Origin: Hyphomicrobiales bacterium
Lineage (GTDB): Bacteria > Pseudomonadota > Alphaproteobacteria > Rhizobiales > Beijerinckiaceae
Direction: 5' to 3'
NCBI GenBank assembly: GCA_930633525.1
Contig: CAKNFP010000001.1
Location: forward strand, 2,954,001-3,018,000
DNA: 64,000 nucleotides
Positions 32,008 to 40,114 of this stretch are shown piece by piece. The position numbers and the translations under genes are program-made. The notes beneath the pieces are model-generated. The model searched no databases. It was given only the letters and a program-made list of their open reading frames with translations, and was not told the origin of the DNA. Each line of letters begins with the position of its first letter. Position 1 is the stretch's first letter.

Positions 32008-32396
32008 GCATGCTCCGGATGAAGGAAGACGATAGGCTTGCGTTGTTTCCGGGCGATGTCGATCTCAGCTCGAACGCCGACGCTTTCCGCCCAGCCTGGC
32101 ATCAGCGCGACGACAACCGCAGATGCGGCATCAAGCAGCGGCCGGTCCTGATAAGCCCAGAGGTCCGGGTCCATCTTGTCGAGGCCGCCGGCAGCCGCCA
32201 CCGTATGACTGTGCGCGATGGGCGACAGGACGCGGAATCCACGCGCCATCAGGCGCGCGGCAATCCGGCTGGCCTCATGGGCGGCCGCGTCCAGGCCGCC
32301 CATGTATTTGCTGTATGGGGTGGCGAGATAGATGAAGCCGGGCACGTGGCGAAGGTCTTCCAGCGCCAAGCCGGCGCCTTGGCAGGCCTGGCACAT
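32004..32396 (-). CDS. DUF1937 domain protein (nucleoside deoxyribosyltransferase-like fold)
   Basis: 130 residues. FIYLATPYSKYMGGLDAAAH, VLSPIAHSHTVAA, a DRPLLDAASAVVVALMPGW segment and SVGVRAEIDIARKQRKPIVF follow the DUF1937 pattern, related to nucleoside 2-deoxyribosyltransferases, with the Glu in SVGVRAEI at the expected active-site place. Whether it acts on nucleotides is unknown. It starts at ATG 32396, sharing bases with the phosphoesterase stop (ATGA). The N-terminus contains a small CQAC motif. Confidence 0.75.
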   Translation of the reverse strand: MCQACQGAGLALEDLRHVPGFIYLATPYSKYMGGLDAAAHEASRIAARLMARGFRVLSPIAHSHTVAAAGGLDKMDPDLWAYQDRPLLDAASAVVVALMPGWAESVGVRAEIDIARKQRKPIVFLHPEHA

Positions 32397-33649
32397 CACG
32401 CGGCTTCCCGCCAAGATACCCAGTCGGCCGGCGTGGCCTTCCGCTCCTCGACCTTCACCGCCCATCGGCTGGTAATGCCGCGAGTGGGGTGGACGAACCA
32501 CAGCGGCTGCGAAGGCTCGCTTGGCGGCGCCCGGAGTGCGTTCTTGGCATACTCGTCGAACCCCTTGAGCGTGTTGGCGACGATGGCTCGAGGCAACCAG
32601 AGCTCCTGATGCCAATGGCCCATGAGCAGGATGTCGTAATCGTTGCCGAGAGAGGTCGCCTGCCCTCGGGTCTTCACCTCACCGCGCATAATCGGCCCGA
32701 TGGAGCCAATGATGCCGTCGCCCCCCTTCACGCCCAACATGTCGCCGTGCATCGCCAGATATCGCTGGCCATAGACCCGATAGTGCACCTCGTTCGAGGC
32801 GCGGATGTCGATCTGAACGCGCGGATCGTCGGCAAAGTGCCGCTGCAGGAGCTGATAAATTAGCCAGTCAAAGTTCTTGTAGATATAGCGCTTGAACTCC
32901 GGCTTAGGCGTCCCGCGACCGTGGTTGCCGGCCGTGCAGGGCACGTAGACCTTGCCAAAGATCGCGGCCATTCGCTCCAGCCCAGCGATGAGGAGATCCC
33001 GGCAACGAAGAGCACTCGGGATGACCTCTTCGTCATCAGTCTTGGCAAGCTCCGGATGAAGCCCGCCCGAGACAAAGTCGCCGAGCAGGTTGACCACGAT
33101 GCCTGGATAGCTCTTCGGCCCGTGGTTGGCGCAGATGTCTATGGTGGCGTCCAGAAGGCGGCGGACCCGGCGCTCGGCAATTTCAATATTATAGGCGTTG
33201 CAGCCGCCAACCTCATCGCGACTGACGACCTCGCCCATGTGCCAGTCCGACCAGATGGTCACCGGCACCTCAGGCGTCTTGGTTGCGGATGCGGCGGGAA
33301 TGCGAGTCAGCCAGTCCGGCGGGGTTTCTGGCGCAGCGCCCATAACACCAAGCGCCTCAAGCACGACCTCATCGGCAAGATGGCCTCGCTGCGCCTCGCG
33401 CAGCTTGGCGCGGAGGTCATTCACCTCGTCCTGCAAGCGGACGATCTTTCGATCGGCCGCCACGAGTTCTGCTGGCGTTGCGGCGGCTGGCGCCGGCGCA
33501 GGGGCGTCGCGCTCTCCAGCCTTGGCCAGCCTATTCTGAAATGTGGAGCGAGCAATGCCCAGAGCCCTGGCCGCCTTCACCTGCGAGCCATAGGCGGCCA
33601 AAGTCTCGGCCGCCTCTCTCGCCTGTTCGTCCGTGACGGGCGGCCGCAT
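32396..33649 (-). CDS. Phage metallophosphoesterase with N-terminal helix-turn-helix
   Basis: 417 residues. The first 50 residues form a Fis-type helix-turn-helix (GSQVKAARALGIARSTFQNR), followed by an Ala/Pro linker and a coiled coil (about 62-90). The rest is a calcineurin-like phosphoesterase with its full metal set: SDWHMGE (136), LLGDFVSGG (190), AGNHGRG (241), AMHGDMLG (about 298) and GHWHQ (about 338). Such proteins occur in phages, but their substrate is unknown; a DNA-directed phosphodiesterase is plausible. Coupled by ATGA overlaps to its neighbours on both sides. Confidence 0.82.
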   Translation of the reverse strand: MRPPVTDEQAREAAETLAAYGSQVKAARALGIARSTFQNRLAKAGERDAPAPAPAAATPAELVAADRKIVRLQDEVNDLRAKLREAQRGHLADEVVLEALGVMGAAPETPPDWLTRIPAASATKTPEVPVTIWSDWHMGEVVSRDEVGGCNAYNIEIAERRVRRLLDATIDICANHGPKSYPGIVVNLLGDFVSGGLHPELAKTDDEEVIPSALRCRDLLIAGLERMAAIFGKVYVPCTAGNHGRGTPKPEFKRYIYKNFDWLIYQLLQRHFADDPRVQIDIRASNEVHYRVYGQRYLAMHGDMLGVKGGDGIIGSIGPIMRGEVKTRGQATSLGNDYDILLMGHWHQELWLPRAIVANTLKGFDEYAKNALRAPPSEPSQPLWFVHPTRGITSRWAVKVEERKATPADWVSWREAA

Positions 33650-34287
33650 CAGACGTGCCTCGCCATCAACATGCAGGCGACTGACGCGGGCACCACGTAG
33701 CCCAAGCGAGCAATCGATGCGGATATGCCCGTCTGCATGAGCATCACCCCGACATTGACTCCAATCACATTGCCCTTGGCGTCAAAGGTCGGCCCCCCGC
33801 TTACACCAGGAATGATGGTGGCGTCGGCCACGAACACGCGCTTCCACGGGCCATACTCGCGCGCCTCGCCCCCGACTCGGCCGTAAGTCTTGATGAACTT
33901 GAGATCGTTCGGATTGCCAGCGATCGTGATGTCTTCGCCGGGCGATGCCTCACGGCAGGAAAGCGGCGCGGCCTTCGCCTGGACATCGGCCCTCATCAGC
34001 GCGACGTCGTAGGCCTTATTCGACCAGAGCACGATGCCCTTCACGGTCACGCCCACATCGGTTGTCACGTCCATGGTGGTTTCGTCACGCACCACATGCG
34101 CGGCGGTCAGAATGTATCCCTCTCCGATGTGGACGCCGGAGCCATGGCCGCGAGCGTCCCCAAGAAAGACGACAGAGCCGGCTGTGGGGGATGGTGCCGG
34201 CGCTTGAGCAGAAACCAGGAAGAGCACGAGCACGGCAGCGCACGCGGCGCCAAAAATCTGAGCCGCGAGATATAGGGGCTTACGCAT
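33649..34287 (-). CDS. Phage-encoded trypsin-like serine protease
   Basis: 212 residues. An N-terminal hydrophobic segment (AAQIFGAACAAVLVLFLVSA) is a signal peptide or anchor. The S1 triad is complete: His64 in ILTAAHVVRD, Asp94 in AYDVALMRA and Ser163 in PGVSGGPTFD. The fold looks like DegP/HtrA without PDZ domains, and should face the periplasm. It sits directly after the lysis genes and is coupled to the phosphoesterase (ATGA). Role unknown; lysis support, superinfection exclusion or cleavage of an envelope protein are options. Confidence 0.85.
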   Translation of the reverse strand: MRKPLYLAAQIFGAACAAVLVLFLVSAQAPAPSPTAGSVVFLGDARGHGSGVHIGEGYILTAAHVVRDETTMDVTTDVGVTVKGIVLWSNKAYDVALMRADVQAKAAPLSCREASPGEDITIAGNPNDLKFIKTYGRVGGEAREYGPWKRVFVADATIIPGVSGGPTFDAKGNVIGVNVGVMLMQTGISASIARLGYVVPASVACMLMARHV

Positions 34288-34298
34288 AAGGCCCTCCG

Positions 34299-34607
34299 TT
34301 ACTGTCGGGATGCGAACTTGTCGAAGGCTTGGTCGAGCCGATCACCAATGCGGTTGATCGCGGACACAAGTCGGTCTTCGACCTGCTGAATGGCTCGGTT
34401 GGTCGTGTAGTTTGTGGCGACTTCGACCTGGAATTCAGTGAGGTGCCGGCGCGTTGCGGCCACTTGCTCACGAATGGCGTCGATCTCGTGCGCCGCGTCC
34501 TGCTGCACCGCCCTGATCTGGTTATGCTGATGACGCAGCGCAGCCGCGATCGCGCCGACGACAGCCACGCAGGCCGAAATGGCGGTGAAGAGAAAAGAGA
34601 TTTCCAT
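34299..34607 (-). CDS. Small membrane protein of the lysis region
   Basis: 102 residues. One membrane segment (LFTAISACVAVVGAIAAAL) precedes a long coiled coil (residues about 30-102, heptads with EIDAIREQVAATRRHLTEFQ). Its place directly after Rz1 (stop/start sharing one base at 34607) suggests a holin-like or lysis-regulating role, which is not proven. Confidence 0.65.
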   Translation of the reverse strand: MEISFLFTAISACVAVVGAIAAALRHQHNQIRAVQQDAAHEIDAIREQVAATRRHLTEFQVEVATNYTTNRAIQQVEDRLVSAINRIGDRLDQAFDKFASRQ

Positions 34608-34903
34608 CAGAAAACTTTCGAGGACAGGCGCGAGTCTCTGTCCCGGTAGAAGTCGCGCAGGGCAGCCTTACCTTCCCCGCACTCGACAAGATTGGCGCGG
34701 TCCTGGCCCCACAGGCGCTCGACCTCACGCTGTTTCAGTGGGCGGAGCGGCAGGGGTGCGGTGTCAGCGCATTCGGCCTCAAGGGAGGGCGGCGGACGGC
34801 TTAGAACCGGCGGCTGGGCGACGAATTTTGTCGAGCCGCATGCTGCTGTCAGTCCCAATACCGCAAACATCGCGCAGAGGATCTTTATCCGCCGCATCGG
34901 CAA
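34607..34903 (-). CDS. Rz1-like outer-membrane spanin lipoprotein, nested in Rz
   Basis: 98 residues. Signal peptide with lipobox (VLGLTAAC, Cys22), then a Pro-rich stretch (AQPPVLSRPPPSLEAEC) and PLRPLKQREVERLWGQDRAN, typical of Rz1-type spanins. The start at 34903 lies inside the Rz gene in another frame, the classic overlapping arrangement. With Rz it fuses inner and outer membrane at the last step of lysis. The second Met (34897) may be the real start. Confidence 0.8.
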   Translation of the reverse strand: MPMRRIKILCAMFAVLGLTAACGSTKFVAQPPVLSRPPPSLEAECADTAPLPLRPLKQREVERLWGQDRANLVECGEGKAALRDFYRDRDSRLSSKVF

Positions 34904-35186
34904 TTTCCTTCAGGAGAGATTGGAGGTTGTCGCGAGTTTTGGTGAGCCGCTCGACCTGTTCGCGCGCCACGGCCTGTGCGGCCTCGTTGGCGATCCATTG
35001 ACGCTCGCGTTCGGCGTTGGTGGCGCGCTCGACGGCAAGCGTGACTTCAGCCTTGCCGGTCGCGACGCCTGCCCGGTACTGCCACTCGCCATAGCCCCAG
35101 AAGGCGACGGGCACGACCGCGGCCAGGGCAAGCGCCACGTAAAGCGCCGCCGGGCTGATGCCCAGCAGCGCGGCTATCCATTTCAT
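34779..35186 (-). CDS. Rz-like inner-membrane spanin subunit
   Basis: 135 residues. One N-terminal membrane helix (ALYVALALAAVVPVAFWGYG) then a periplasmic coiled coil (AVERATNAERERQWIANEAA, REQVERLTKTRDNLQSLLKE) and a short tail. The 3' end contains the out-of-frame Rz1 start. Its ATG overlaps the stop of the holin-like gene (ATGA). Confidence 0.78.
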   Translation of the reverse strand: MKWIAALLGISPAALYVALALAAVVPVAFWGYGEWQYRAGVATGKAEVTLAVERATNAERERQWIANEAAQAVAREQVERLTKTRDNLQSLLKEIADAADKDPLRDVCGIGTDSSMRLDKIRRPAAGSKPSAALP

Positions 35187-35473
35187 ATTTTGAACCTCTG
35201 CCAGCGGCGGGGCTCGCTGTCTTCCGGCTCGTCGCGCTCCGCCATAAGGCGGCGCTTGCCGTTGTCGTCCCATACGGCACCAAAGACGTACGAGCCGATG
35301 ATTGCCGTCGACGACGCGATGAGCGCAATGACGGATTGCTGGTTTAGGGCCGTATCCGTGCCTGTGAAGACGATGAAGCTGATTAGCACCGCCGAAAAGG
35401 TGAGCCAGATGAAGACCACCCAGCGTCGGATCTTCCAGTTATCCTTAGCGACTCGGGCGATGTCGTCAGCCAT
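35183..35473 (-). CDS. Holin-like small membrane protein
   Basis: 96 residues with two membrane helices (RWVVFIWLTFSAVLISFIVF and QSVIALIASSTAIIGSYVFG) and a charged C-terminus (KRRLMAERDEPEDSEPRRW), the layout of class II holins. Between the endolysin and Rz, where a holin is expected. It overlaps the endolysin stop by 8 bases. Confidence 0.72.
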   Translation of the reverse strand: MADDIARVAKDNWKIRRWVVFIWLTFSAVLISFIVFTGTDTALNQQSVIALIASSTAIIGSYVFGAVWDDNGKRRLMAERDEPEDSEPRRWQRFKI

Positions 35474-36062
35474 TGCCGAGAGCCGCCAGGAAGTCGCGGT
35501 GATAGCCGGCGATCATCTGAGCCTTGTCGAGGACATTGATGATGCGGCGCGCATTGACTGGGTCGTCCTTGGTCCGGCTGAAGTAGTCGGCCAGCCGCTT
35601 GCCGGTGAACCACCCGTCACGCATGCCGGCGAACATGATGGCCGTGGCAAAGTCGGGCCCCATCGCGGCGTCGGGGTCGGCCAGCAGGTCGTACTGAACG
35701 ATGTCGGAGGCGCGGGCGTAATTACGGCGGCCGGTCAGCTGAACATAGCCGCGCCCATGATAGAGCGCGCCGTCGCCCGGCTTTGTGTTGCCAAGTTCGG
35801 CCGCGACACGTGGCCGTTCGCCACGCACGTCATACATCCGCGTGAAATAGGCGGCTCCTCCCCGCTCCCGGATCGGTTGCATGGTTGCGGCCGTCTCGTG
35901 GAATGTCGTGGCCAGCATGTAAGCCAGCCAGCGGTGGTCGTCACTGATTGCCAAGCCGTTCCAGGCGTCGAGGATGGTCTCCATCCCATCGACCTGGCTT
36001 TGCACGAGTGCGCCGCCAAAGGGGCGCTTGCGCACGGCGGCATAGAATGCGGCGCGGCTCAC
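35466..36062 (-). CDS. Phage endolysin, glycoside hydrolase family 19 type
   Basis: 198 residues. The GH19 core has the catalytic Glu in ATTFHETAATMQP, then FTRMYDVRGERP, and the substrate-binding YHGRGYVQLTGRRNY. Phage GH19 enzymes cut peptidoglycan glycan strands rather than chitin. No signal peptide, so export depends on the holin. The GTG start at 36062 overlaps the stop of the small lipoprotein gene (GTGA), which settles the start against a longer frame to 36134. Confidence 0.9.
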   Translation of the reverse strand: MSRAAFYAAVRKRPFGGALVQSQVDGMETILDAWNGLAISDDHRWLAYMLATTFHETAATMQPIRERGGAAYFTRMYDVRGERPRVAAELGNTKPGDGALYHGRGYVQLTGRRNYARASDIVQYDLLADPDAAMGPDFATAIMFAGMRDGWFTGKRLADYFSRTKDDPVNARRIINVLDKAQMIAGYHRDFLAALGNG

Positions 36063-36181
36063 GGGCTGCGCTCGACAACATACTGAGCGCCCTTGGCCAC
36101 TCCCGCCCAATCGGTTTTGCCGCGAGGCACGCAAGCACTCACGGCCGCGGCGACAAGCGCCGCGATCAGCAGAATTTTCAT
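36059..36181 (-). CDS. 40-residue lipoprotein at the head of the lysis cassette
   Basis: A short gene from ATG 36181 to TGA 36059. MKILLIAALVAAAVSAC is a signal peptide with lipobox (AVSAC), leaving a mature peptide of only 24 residues (VPRGKTDWAGVAKGAQYVVE near its end). It is coupled to the endolysin GTG start (GTGA). It may be a lysis accessory or an entry-exclusion lipoprotein; no family is known to me. Confidence 0.65.
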   Translation of the reverse strand: MKILLIAALVAAAVSACVPRGKTDWAGVAKGAQYVVERSP

Positions 36182-36673
36182 TGATGTCTCCGAACGTTAA
36201 TCAGGCTTGCCGCACGCGGTAGCGCATGATTGTCTTAGGGGGCGTCGATTGGGGGGCGGCGCACGCCAGGCTTCGGGAGGGCCGAGCGTCATGCGCCACC
36301 ACAAGCGAGGCCGAAGCCCCCGGCCGTGACCGCCTCTCGGCCGGGGGCGGACTTGCAGCGTGAGCTTGGCCGTGGTTGAATCGCCGGGCCTACCCTGTAG
36401 GCCAAAGCTCCCGGCTGCTCTCTGCCCCTGGCGCAAGCCAGCAGTCGGGGGCGGGCCTTTTCAAGGCTTTAGCGGCCGATCCGGGGCGCGGTGTTGCCTC
36501 CCATCGCTTGCCTTAAAAACTTACAAGCCGAAACTTACCTGAAACGAGATGGACGCATTCTAGCCGCAATTGGCGGCGGAAATATATATGCTCGCTTCCC
36601 AGCAAGCAGCCCCACCATGGACGGCTCAATTCCCCCCGAACCATCCATGGTGGGCGCATAGAAAGCAAAGAAT
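36182..36673. other. Non-coding region with two strong hairpins, upstream of lysis cassette
   Basis: About 490 bases without a supported gene. A perfect 11-bp stem GCCCCCGGCCG / CGGCCGGGGGC lies at 36316-36326 and 36338-36348, and a second inverted repeat at 36611-36654. Between the leftward lysis genes and a rightward small gene, it should hold the promoters for both. A minus frame (36197-36436) has Arg/Pro-rich, shadow-like content. Confidence 0.45.
36611..36654. promoter_or_regulatory. Long inverted repeat before plus-strand cargo gene
   Basis: CCCACCATGGACGG and CCATCCATGGTGGG (13 of 14 pairs) are separated by 16 bases, ending 19 bases before the start at 36674. It could be an operator or a hairpin covering the leader. 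Confidence 0.5.
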
Positions 36674-36928
36674 ATGAATATGAGCGATCGTCCCGTCACA
36701 CAGGCCAATTCGGAATCCCTCGACTCGCTCAACACGATGGAGCAAATTGGGCGCTATATTCGAGCCTCCCGTTTTGATTCCATCAAGCCAGATTTAGAAG
36801 CGCAAAAATTACTTCAAATCGAAGCCCGTTTGAAAAAAATTAAATCAGATATGAGTGTCGTAATATTTTGCTCTAGCGTAACTCTAGCTATCATGATCGT
36901 TTTATTGACAGATAGAGCTATTCATTAG
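36674..36928 (+). CDS. Small single-helix membrane protein (phage cargo)
   Basis: 84 residues. A polar/helical N-terminus (QIGRYIRASRFDSIKPDLEA, then LLQIEARLKKIKSDM) and one C-terminal membrane helix (VVIFCSSVTLAIMIVLLTD). The gene is AT-rich compared with its neighbours and on the opposite strand to the late operon, the usual signs of a moron gene expressed from the lysogen. Function unknown; a superinfection-exclusion role is possible. Confidence 0.65.
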   Translation: MNMSDRPVTQANSESLDSLNTMEQIGRYIRASRFDSIKPDLEAQKLLQIEARLKKIKSDMSVVIFCSSVTLAIMIVLLTDRAIH

Positions 36929-37092
36929 ATTCTGAAAAAAATACTGATATTCGCGAAACGATGTGCTTCCGCGGCGGTAGCCCCGATCAGATCTGAGGCA
37001 GCACTTGAGACCCGTGTCATCCGGAATGTCAAATATCGATCAACGGCTCGGGCGCATGTACCCCAGACTGAGCCAGCTTCCACGCCGCGCCC

Positions 37093-37350
37093 TCAATCCG
37101 GGATCGGCGAAAACAGCATGTCCGCGTCCAGGATCATGCGAGGGACCGTCTCAAGCACGGGGAGAAAGCGCGCGAAGGCTGGGTCGTTCATGGCGTTGGC
37201 ATTCGCGGCATACTTCCCCTGCACCTCCGCCGGCGCATAGGGGTTATTGATGAGCCGCGGGTCAAGAAAGGTCAGCGGTTCGTTGAGCGCGAGCACTGTG
37301 GCGCGCTGGTCATCATCGAACACACAGAATGTGCGGACGGTATCGCTCAT
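37093..37350 (-). CDS. Hypothetical phage protein downstream of tail-fibre-like gene
   Basis: 85 residues (MSDTVRTFCVFDDDQRATVL at the start, later NNPYAPAEVQGKYAANANAM). No domain known. It overlaps the end of the preceding LamG-like gene by 4 bases (ATGA), so it may be an assembly partner of that product. Confidence 0.6.
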   Translation of the reverse strand: MSDTVRTFCVFDDDQRATVLALNEPLTFLDPRLINNPYAPAEVQGKYAANANAMNDPAFARFLPVLETVPRMILDADMLFSPIPD

Positions 37351-38186
37351 AGGGCATTGATCCCGGCTTTGTAGGTTTGCAGCATTTGGTGGAAGGCCAG
37401 TTCCTTGCCGGGTATCGCTGCCCCGAAGGCGGCGAAACGCAGCGTCCGACTGCTGAAGCTGGAGGGTGTTCGGCCACCAAGACGCACACCCGCCTGCGGC
37501 AGGCCTTCGGACAGGCTGTCGGCCTTCTCCGCTAGCAAAGCGTCGTTCTTCCAGGCACGCACAGTCGTGCCGTCGAGCCTCTGCAGGCCATACAGGCCCG
37601 CGGAGGTCGTGACGCCATTGGCGGTCAGCTGGTTAACGCTCGCCACACTGTTGATCGAGAAGATCGCCTGGTTTGTGGTCGTGGTGCGTGAAACGATTGC
37701 GAGCACGTAGCCCTGCCCCGCTCCCGCGTCGACCATATTGGTGTTGGGCACGTCATCGACGATATCGAGCCAAAGGCAGGCGTCATTTCTCTGGTAGAGC
37801 GTGCCGGAGCCGAGCGTCATCCCGGACAGTGTCAGGTAGCTCGTCGCGCCATCGCATTTCGTCCCGACCTTGTCCGTGTGAACCGGCGCGTTGGCCCGGC
37901 CCAAGGTGTACTTGGTCTTATCGCCGAACATGTTGACGACGTACTTCGACGGGCCGATGGCGCCGAGATCGTGGAAGGAATCGAATGACCAAAAAACGCC
38001 GATATCCTTGGCGTTGACATAGAGATCGCTTACCGCGCGCTTGTAAGCCAGCGAGATCCCGGCGCCATCGGCCAGCTGATAGTAGCCAAAAAGCTCCAGC
38101 GCATCAGGGTCGTAGCTGGGCGGACGAACGCGCCGGATTGTTGCAGCGGCAGTAGGCAGAGAGATTCCCAGCGCCAAGCCGGTCAT
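37347..38186 (-). CDS. Probable phage fibre/receptor-binding protein
   Basis: 279 residues. A short N-terminal anchor, a DALELFGYYQLADGAGISLA segment, then a region with the strand pattern of concanavalin/LamG-like domains (CDGATSYLTLSGMTLGSGTL, LQRLDGTTVRAWKNDALLAE, LRFAAFGAAIPGKELAFHQM). Such domains bind sugars at the host surface. ATG 38186 overlaps the upstream stop (ATGA). Family assignment is by pattern only. Confidence 0.6.
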   Translation of the reverse strand: MTGLALGISLPTAAATIRRVRPPSYDPDALELFGYYQLADGAGISLAYKRAVSDLYVNAKDIGVFWSFDSFHDLGAIGPSKYVVNMFGDKTKYTLGRANAPVHTDKVGTKCDGATSYLTLSGMTLGSGTLYQRNDACLWLDIVDDVPNTNMVDAGAGQGYVLAIVSRTTTTNQAIFSINSVASVNQLTANGVTTSAGLYGLQRLDGTTVRAWKNDALLAEKADSLSEGLPQAGVRLGGRTPSSFSSRTLRFAAFGAAIPGKELAFHQMLQTYKAGINAL

Positions 38187-38878
38187 TCCGCCACCTCGCC
38201 GCTGAGGAGCCAATAGGCTGCATTGCCACCCGTATTGTCGCGCACCCGTAGGAAGCCCTGGGCATCCTTGGCGGCGGACGTGGTCATCTCCAACGCGTTG
38301 TGAGCGCCAGTAAAGGTGACCCTACCCAAGCCAAGCTGTGCCCAGCCGCAATGCCAGCCCTCCGGCATGGTAGCCGGAAGCGCAACCGTGATCGCCGTTG
38401 CCGCAGTGAAATCGTGGTACTTGCCGATATGCTCGGCCTGGAGCGTGTAGCTCGTGCCGGGGATCACGACGCGCACGACCGGTGCGGAGACGATGAGCGC
38501 TTCCGCATTCGTTGCCGCGTTCTGCGCTGTCGCGGCGTCGTCCCCGACCTGCTCGGCCAGCGCTTCAAGGGCCGCAGCGGTATTGTCGATGGTATCCTTC
38601 GCGTCGGCCACGGCGGCTTGTGCCGTCGCCACAGCGAGCGCCTTGGCATTGACGCCGTCGCGCACCGTCGAGAGTTCGGACATGGCGTCGCTGACGGCCT
38701 TTTGCGCGGCGGTGAGAATGGTGATTTTTGCGTCCGTGGCCGCGCCTGCGGCCACCGTTCGGTTGTTCTCCGCGGTTGCACGCGCGAGAAGCGCGGCAAC
38801 ATCGGTCAGGGCCTTGTTCGCCAGGTCGAGCGCCGCAAGCGCGGACGCCGAGCCCTGAACGTCAGTGCTGATTGCCAT
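38183..38878 (-). CDS. Ala-rich coiled-coil phage structural protein
   Basis: 231 residues. Residues 1-135 are a continuous Ala-rich coiled coil (ALAALDLANKALTDVAALLA, AALEALAEQVGDDAATAQNA); residues 140-231 form a small globular beta domain (HIGKYHDFTAATAITVALPA, ending in YWLLSGEVAE). Probably the stalk of a fibre whose tip is the next gene product. Lies after the D gene. Confidence 0.6.
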   Translation of the reverse strand: MAISTDVQGSASALAALDLANKALTDVAALLARATAENNRTVAAGAATDAKITILTAAQKAVSDAMSELSTVRDGVNAKALAVATAQAAVADAKDTIDNTAAALEALAEQVGDDAATAQNAATNAEALIVSAPVVRVVIPGTSYTLQAEHIGKYHDFTAATAITVALPATMPEGWHCGWAQLGLGRVTFTGAHNALEMTTSAAKDAQGFLRVRDNTGGNAAYWLLSGEVAE

Positions 38879-38902
38879 GGGTATCCCGGAAAATGACGCC
38901 GG

Positions 38903-39898
38903 CTACGTGCCGCTCTTGCGCTTCGCTTCGATGCTTGAGGTGTAGCCAGACTTGGAGAAGTCGTGGTTGACCGAGTCGATGATCCAATCGACATCGTCGA
39001 CGCCGGGCCGAACGCCCTTGAGGGCCAGCGGTGCGCCGGCCGACGCATAAGGCGCGCCCAGCACCGTCACGGACAGCGTGTCCGCGTCGGCCTTCTTCTC
39101 CTTAGCGATAGCGCCGGCTGCTGCCTTCGCCTCGTCCTCCGAACCAAAGGGATCGGTAATGCGAAAGGCCGCGCCGCCAAGCGGATCGCTTTGGATCTCC
39201 GTCTCGACGCGCTTCTGTTTGCCGCGGTCCTGGAAGATCGCGGTGACCTTCTCGTGCCGGCCGCGGTCGGCAAAACGAACCCGGCAGGTGTTCGGGAGGA
39301 TCATGTCGCGCGTGACGACGAATGGCGTCAGAGCCTCGCCAGCGGCGCTGGTGGCCTCGCCTCGCGGCGCGAAGATCAGCTTTCCGTTCTTGGGGGCGAA
39401 GATCGCGCCGTGGCGCTTGGCCATGCGCGTCAGGAAATGGAGGTCCGACTCGTCCTGCTGGCCGATCCAGTCATATTTGAACTGGCCGATGCTGGCGCCG
39501 ATCGCCGGCTCGAGCCCGTGCTCCCCGGCGATCTCCTCGACGATGTCCTTGAGACTTTTGCCGTCCCAGTGCCGCTCCTTGCGCCCCTTCATTTCCTTGC
39601 GCACGTCAGCCGACTTGCCGGAAATGCGGATGCCGTAGGGCAGGCATTCCACCTCCACCGAATCCACAATGAAGGAGCCCATGTGCACGACACCGGAGTC
39701 GTCGTAGCCGAGGCTCACGCGGATATCGTCGCCCCGCTCCGGAATCTCGAGGAAGGGATTGCCATCCTCGACTTCAATGTCGACAGCGTCCGAATCAAAA
39801 CCCGCGTGGTCCGCAACTTTCAGCGAGATCAGTCGGGAGTAGAAAGCACCAGACACCGGCGTGCCGTTTACCGTCACCTCTGCTCTGGGATAAAGCAT
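38903..39898 (-). CDS. Phage late control protein D (tail hub, P2 gpD type)
   Basis: 331 residues. LYPRAEVTVNGTPVSGAFYS, LISLKVADHAGFDSDAVDIE, YGIRISGKSADVRKEMKGRK and SDLHFLTRMAKRHGAIFAPK are typical of P2 gpD, the baseplate hub that resembles VgrG/gp27 and caps the tube below the tape measure. In P2 it lies after X and U, as here. Confidence 0.9.
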   Translation of the reverse strand: MLYPRAEVTVNGTPVSGAFYSRLISLKVADHAGFDSDAVDIEVEDGNPFLEIPERGDDIRVSLGYDDSGVVHMGSFIVDSVEVECLPYGIRISGKSADVRKEMKGRKERHWDGKSLKDIVEEIAGEHGLEPAIGASIGQFKYDWIGQQDESDLHFLTRMAKRHGAIFAPKNGKLIFAPRGEATSAAGEALTPFVVTRDMILPNTCRVRFADRGRHEKVTAIFQDRGKQKRVETEIQSDPLGGAAFRITDPFGSEDEAKAAAGAIAKEKKADADTLSVTVLGAPYASAGAPLALKGVRPGVDDVDWIIDSVNHDFSKSGYTSSIEAKRKSGT

Positions 39899-39901
39899 GC
39901 C

Positions 39902-40114
39902 TCACCCCCAGAGCTTCTTCGGCTGCGCCGCGGCGCTCGCCTTGGGCAGGTCGGGAAACACGATGACAACGCCGGCCGGTAGCTTGGCGCCGTATGCCGC
40001 CAACCCCCGATTCGCCGCGAGAACTGCCTCGGCCGTATCCCTGTGCCGGCCGTAGATGCGCTGACACAGCATATCGAGCATGTCACCGTCGATCGTGGTG
40101 TAGGTCGTCGCCAT
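39902..40114 (-). CDS. Phage tail protein X (LysM-like)
   Basis: 70 residues (MATTYTTIDGDMLDMLCQRI, then LAAYGAKLPAGVVIVFPDLP), the LysM-like gpX family that helps build the baseplate hub. Its start shares a base with the U stop (TGATG), and the D gene starts 4 bases after it. Confidence 0.88.
   Translation of the reverse strand: MATTYTTIDGDMLDMLCQRIYGRHRDTAEAVLAANRGLAAYGAKLPAGVVIVFPDLPKASAAAQPKKLWG

Noticed and set aside
36197..36436. 79-codon minus-strand frame before the lysis cassette
   Set aside because: Arg/Pro/Gly-rich translation of a hairpin-rich GC tract, no good ribosome site and no family resemblance.
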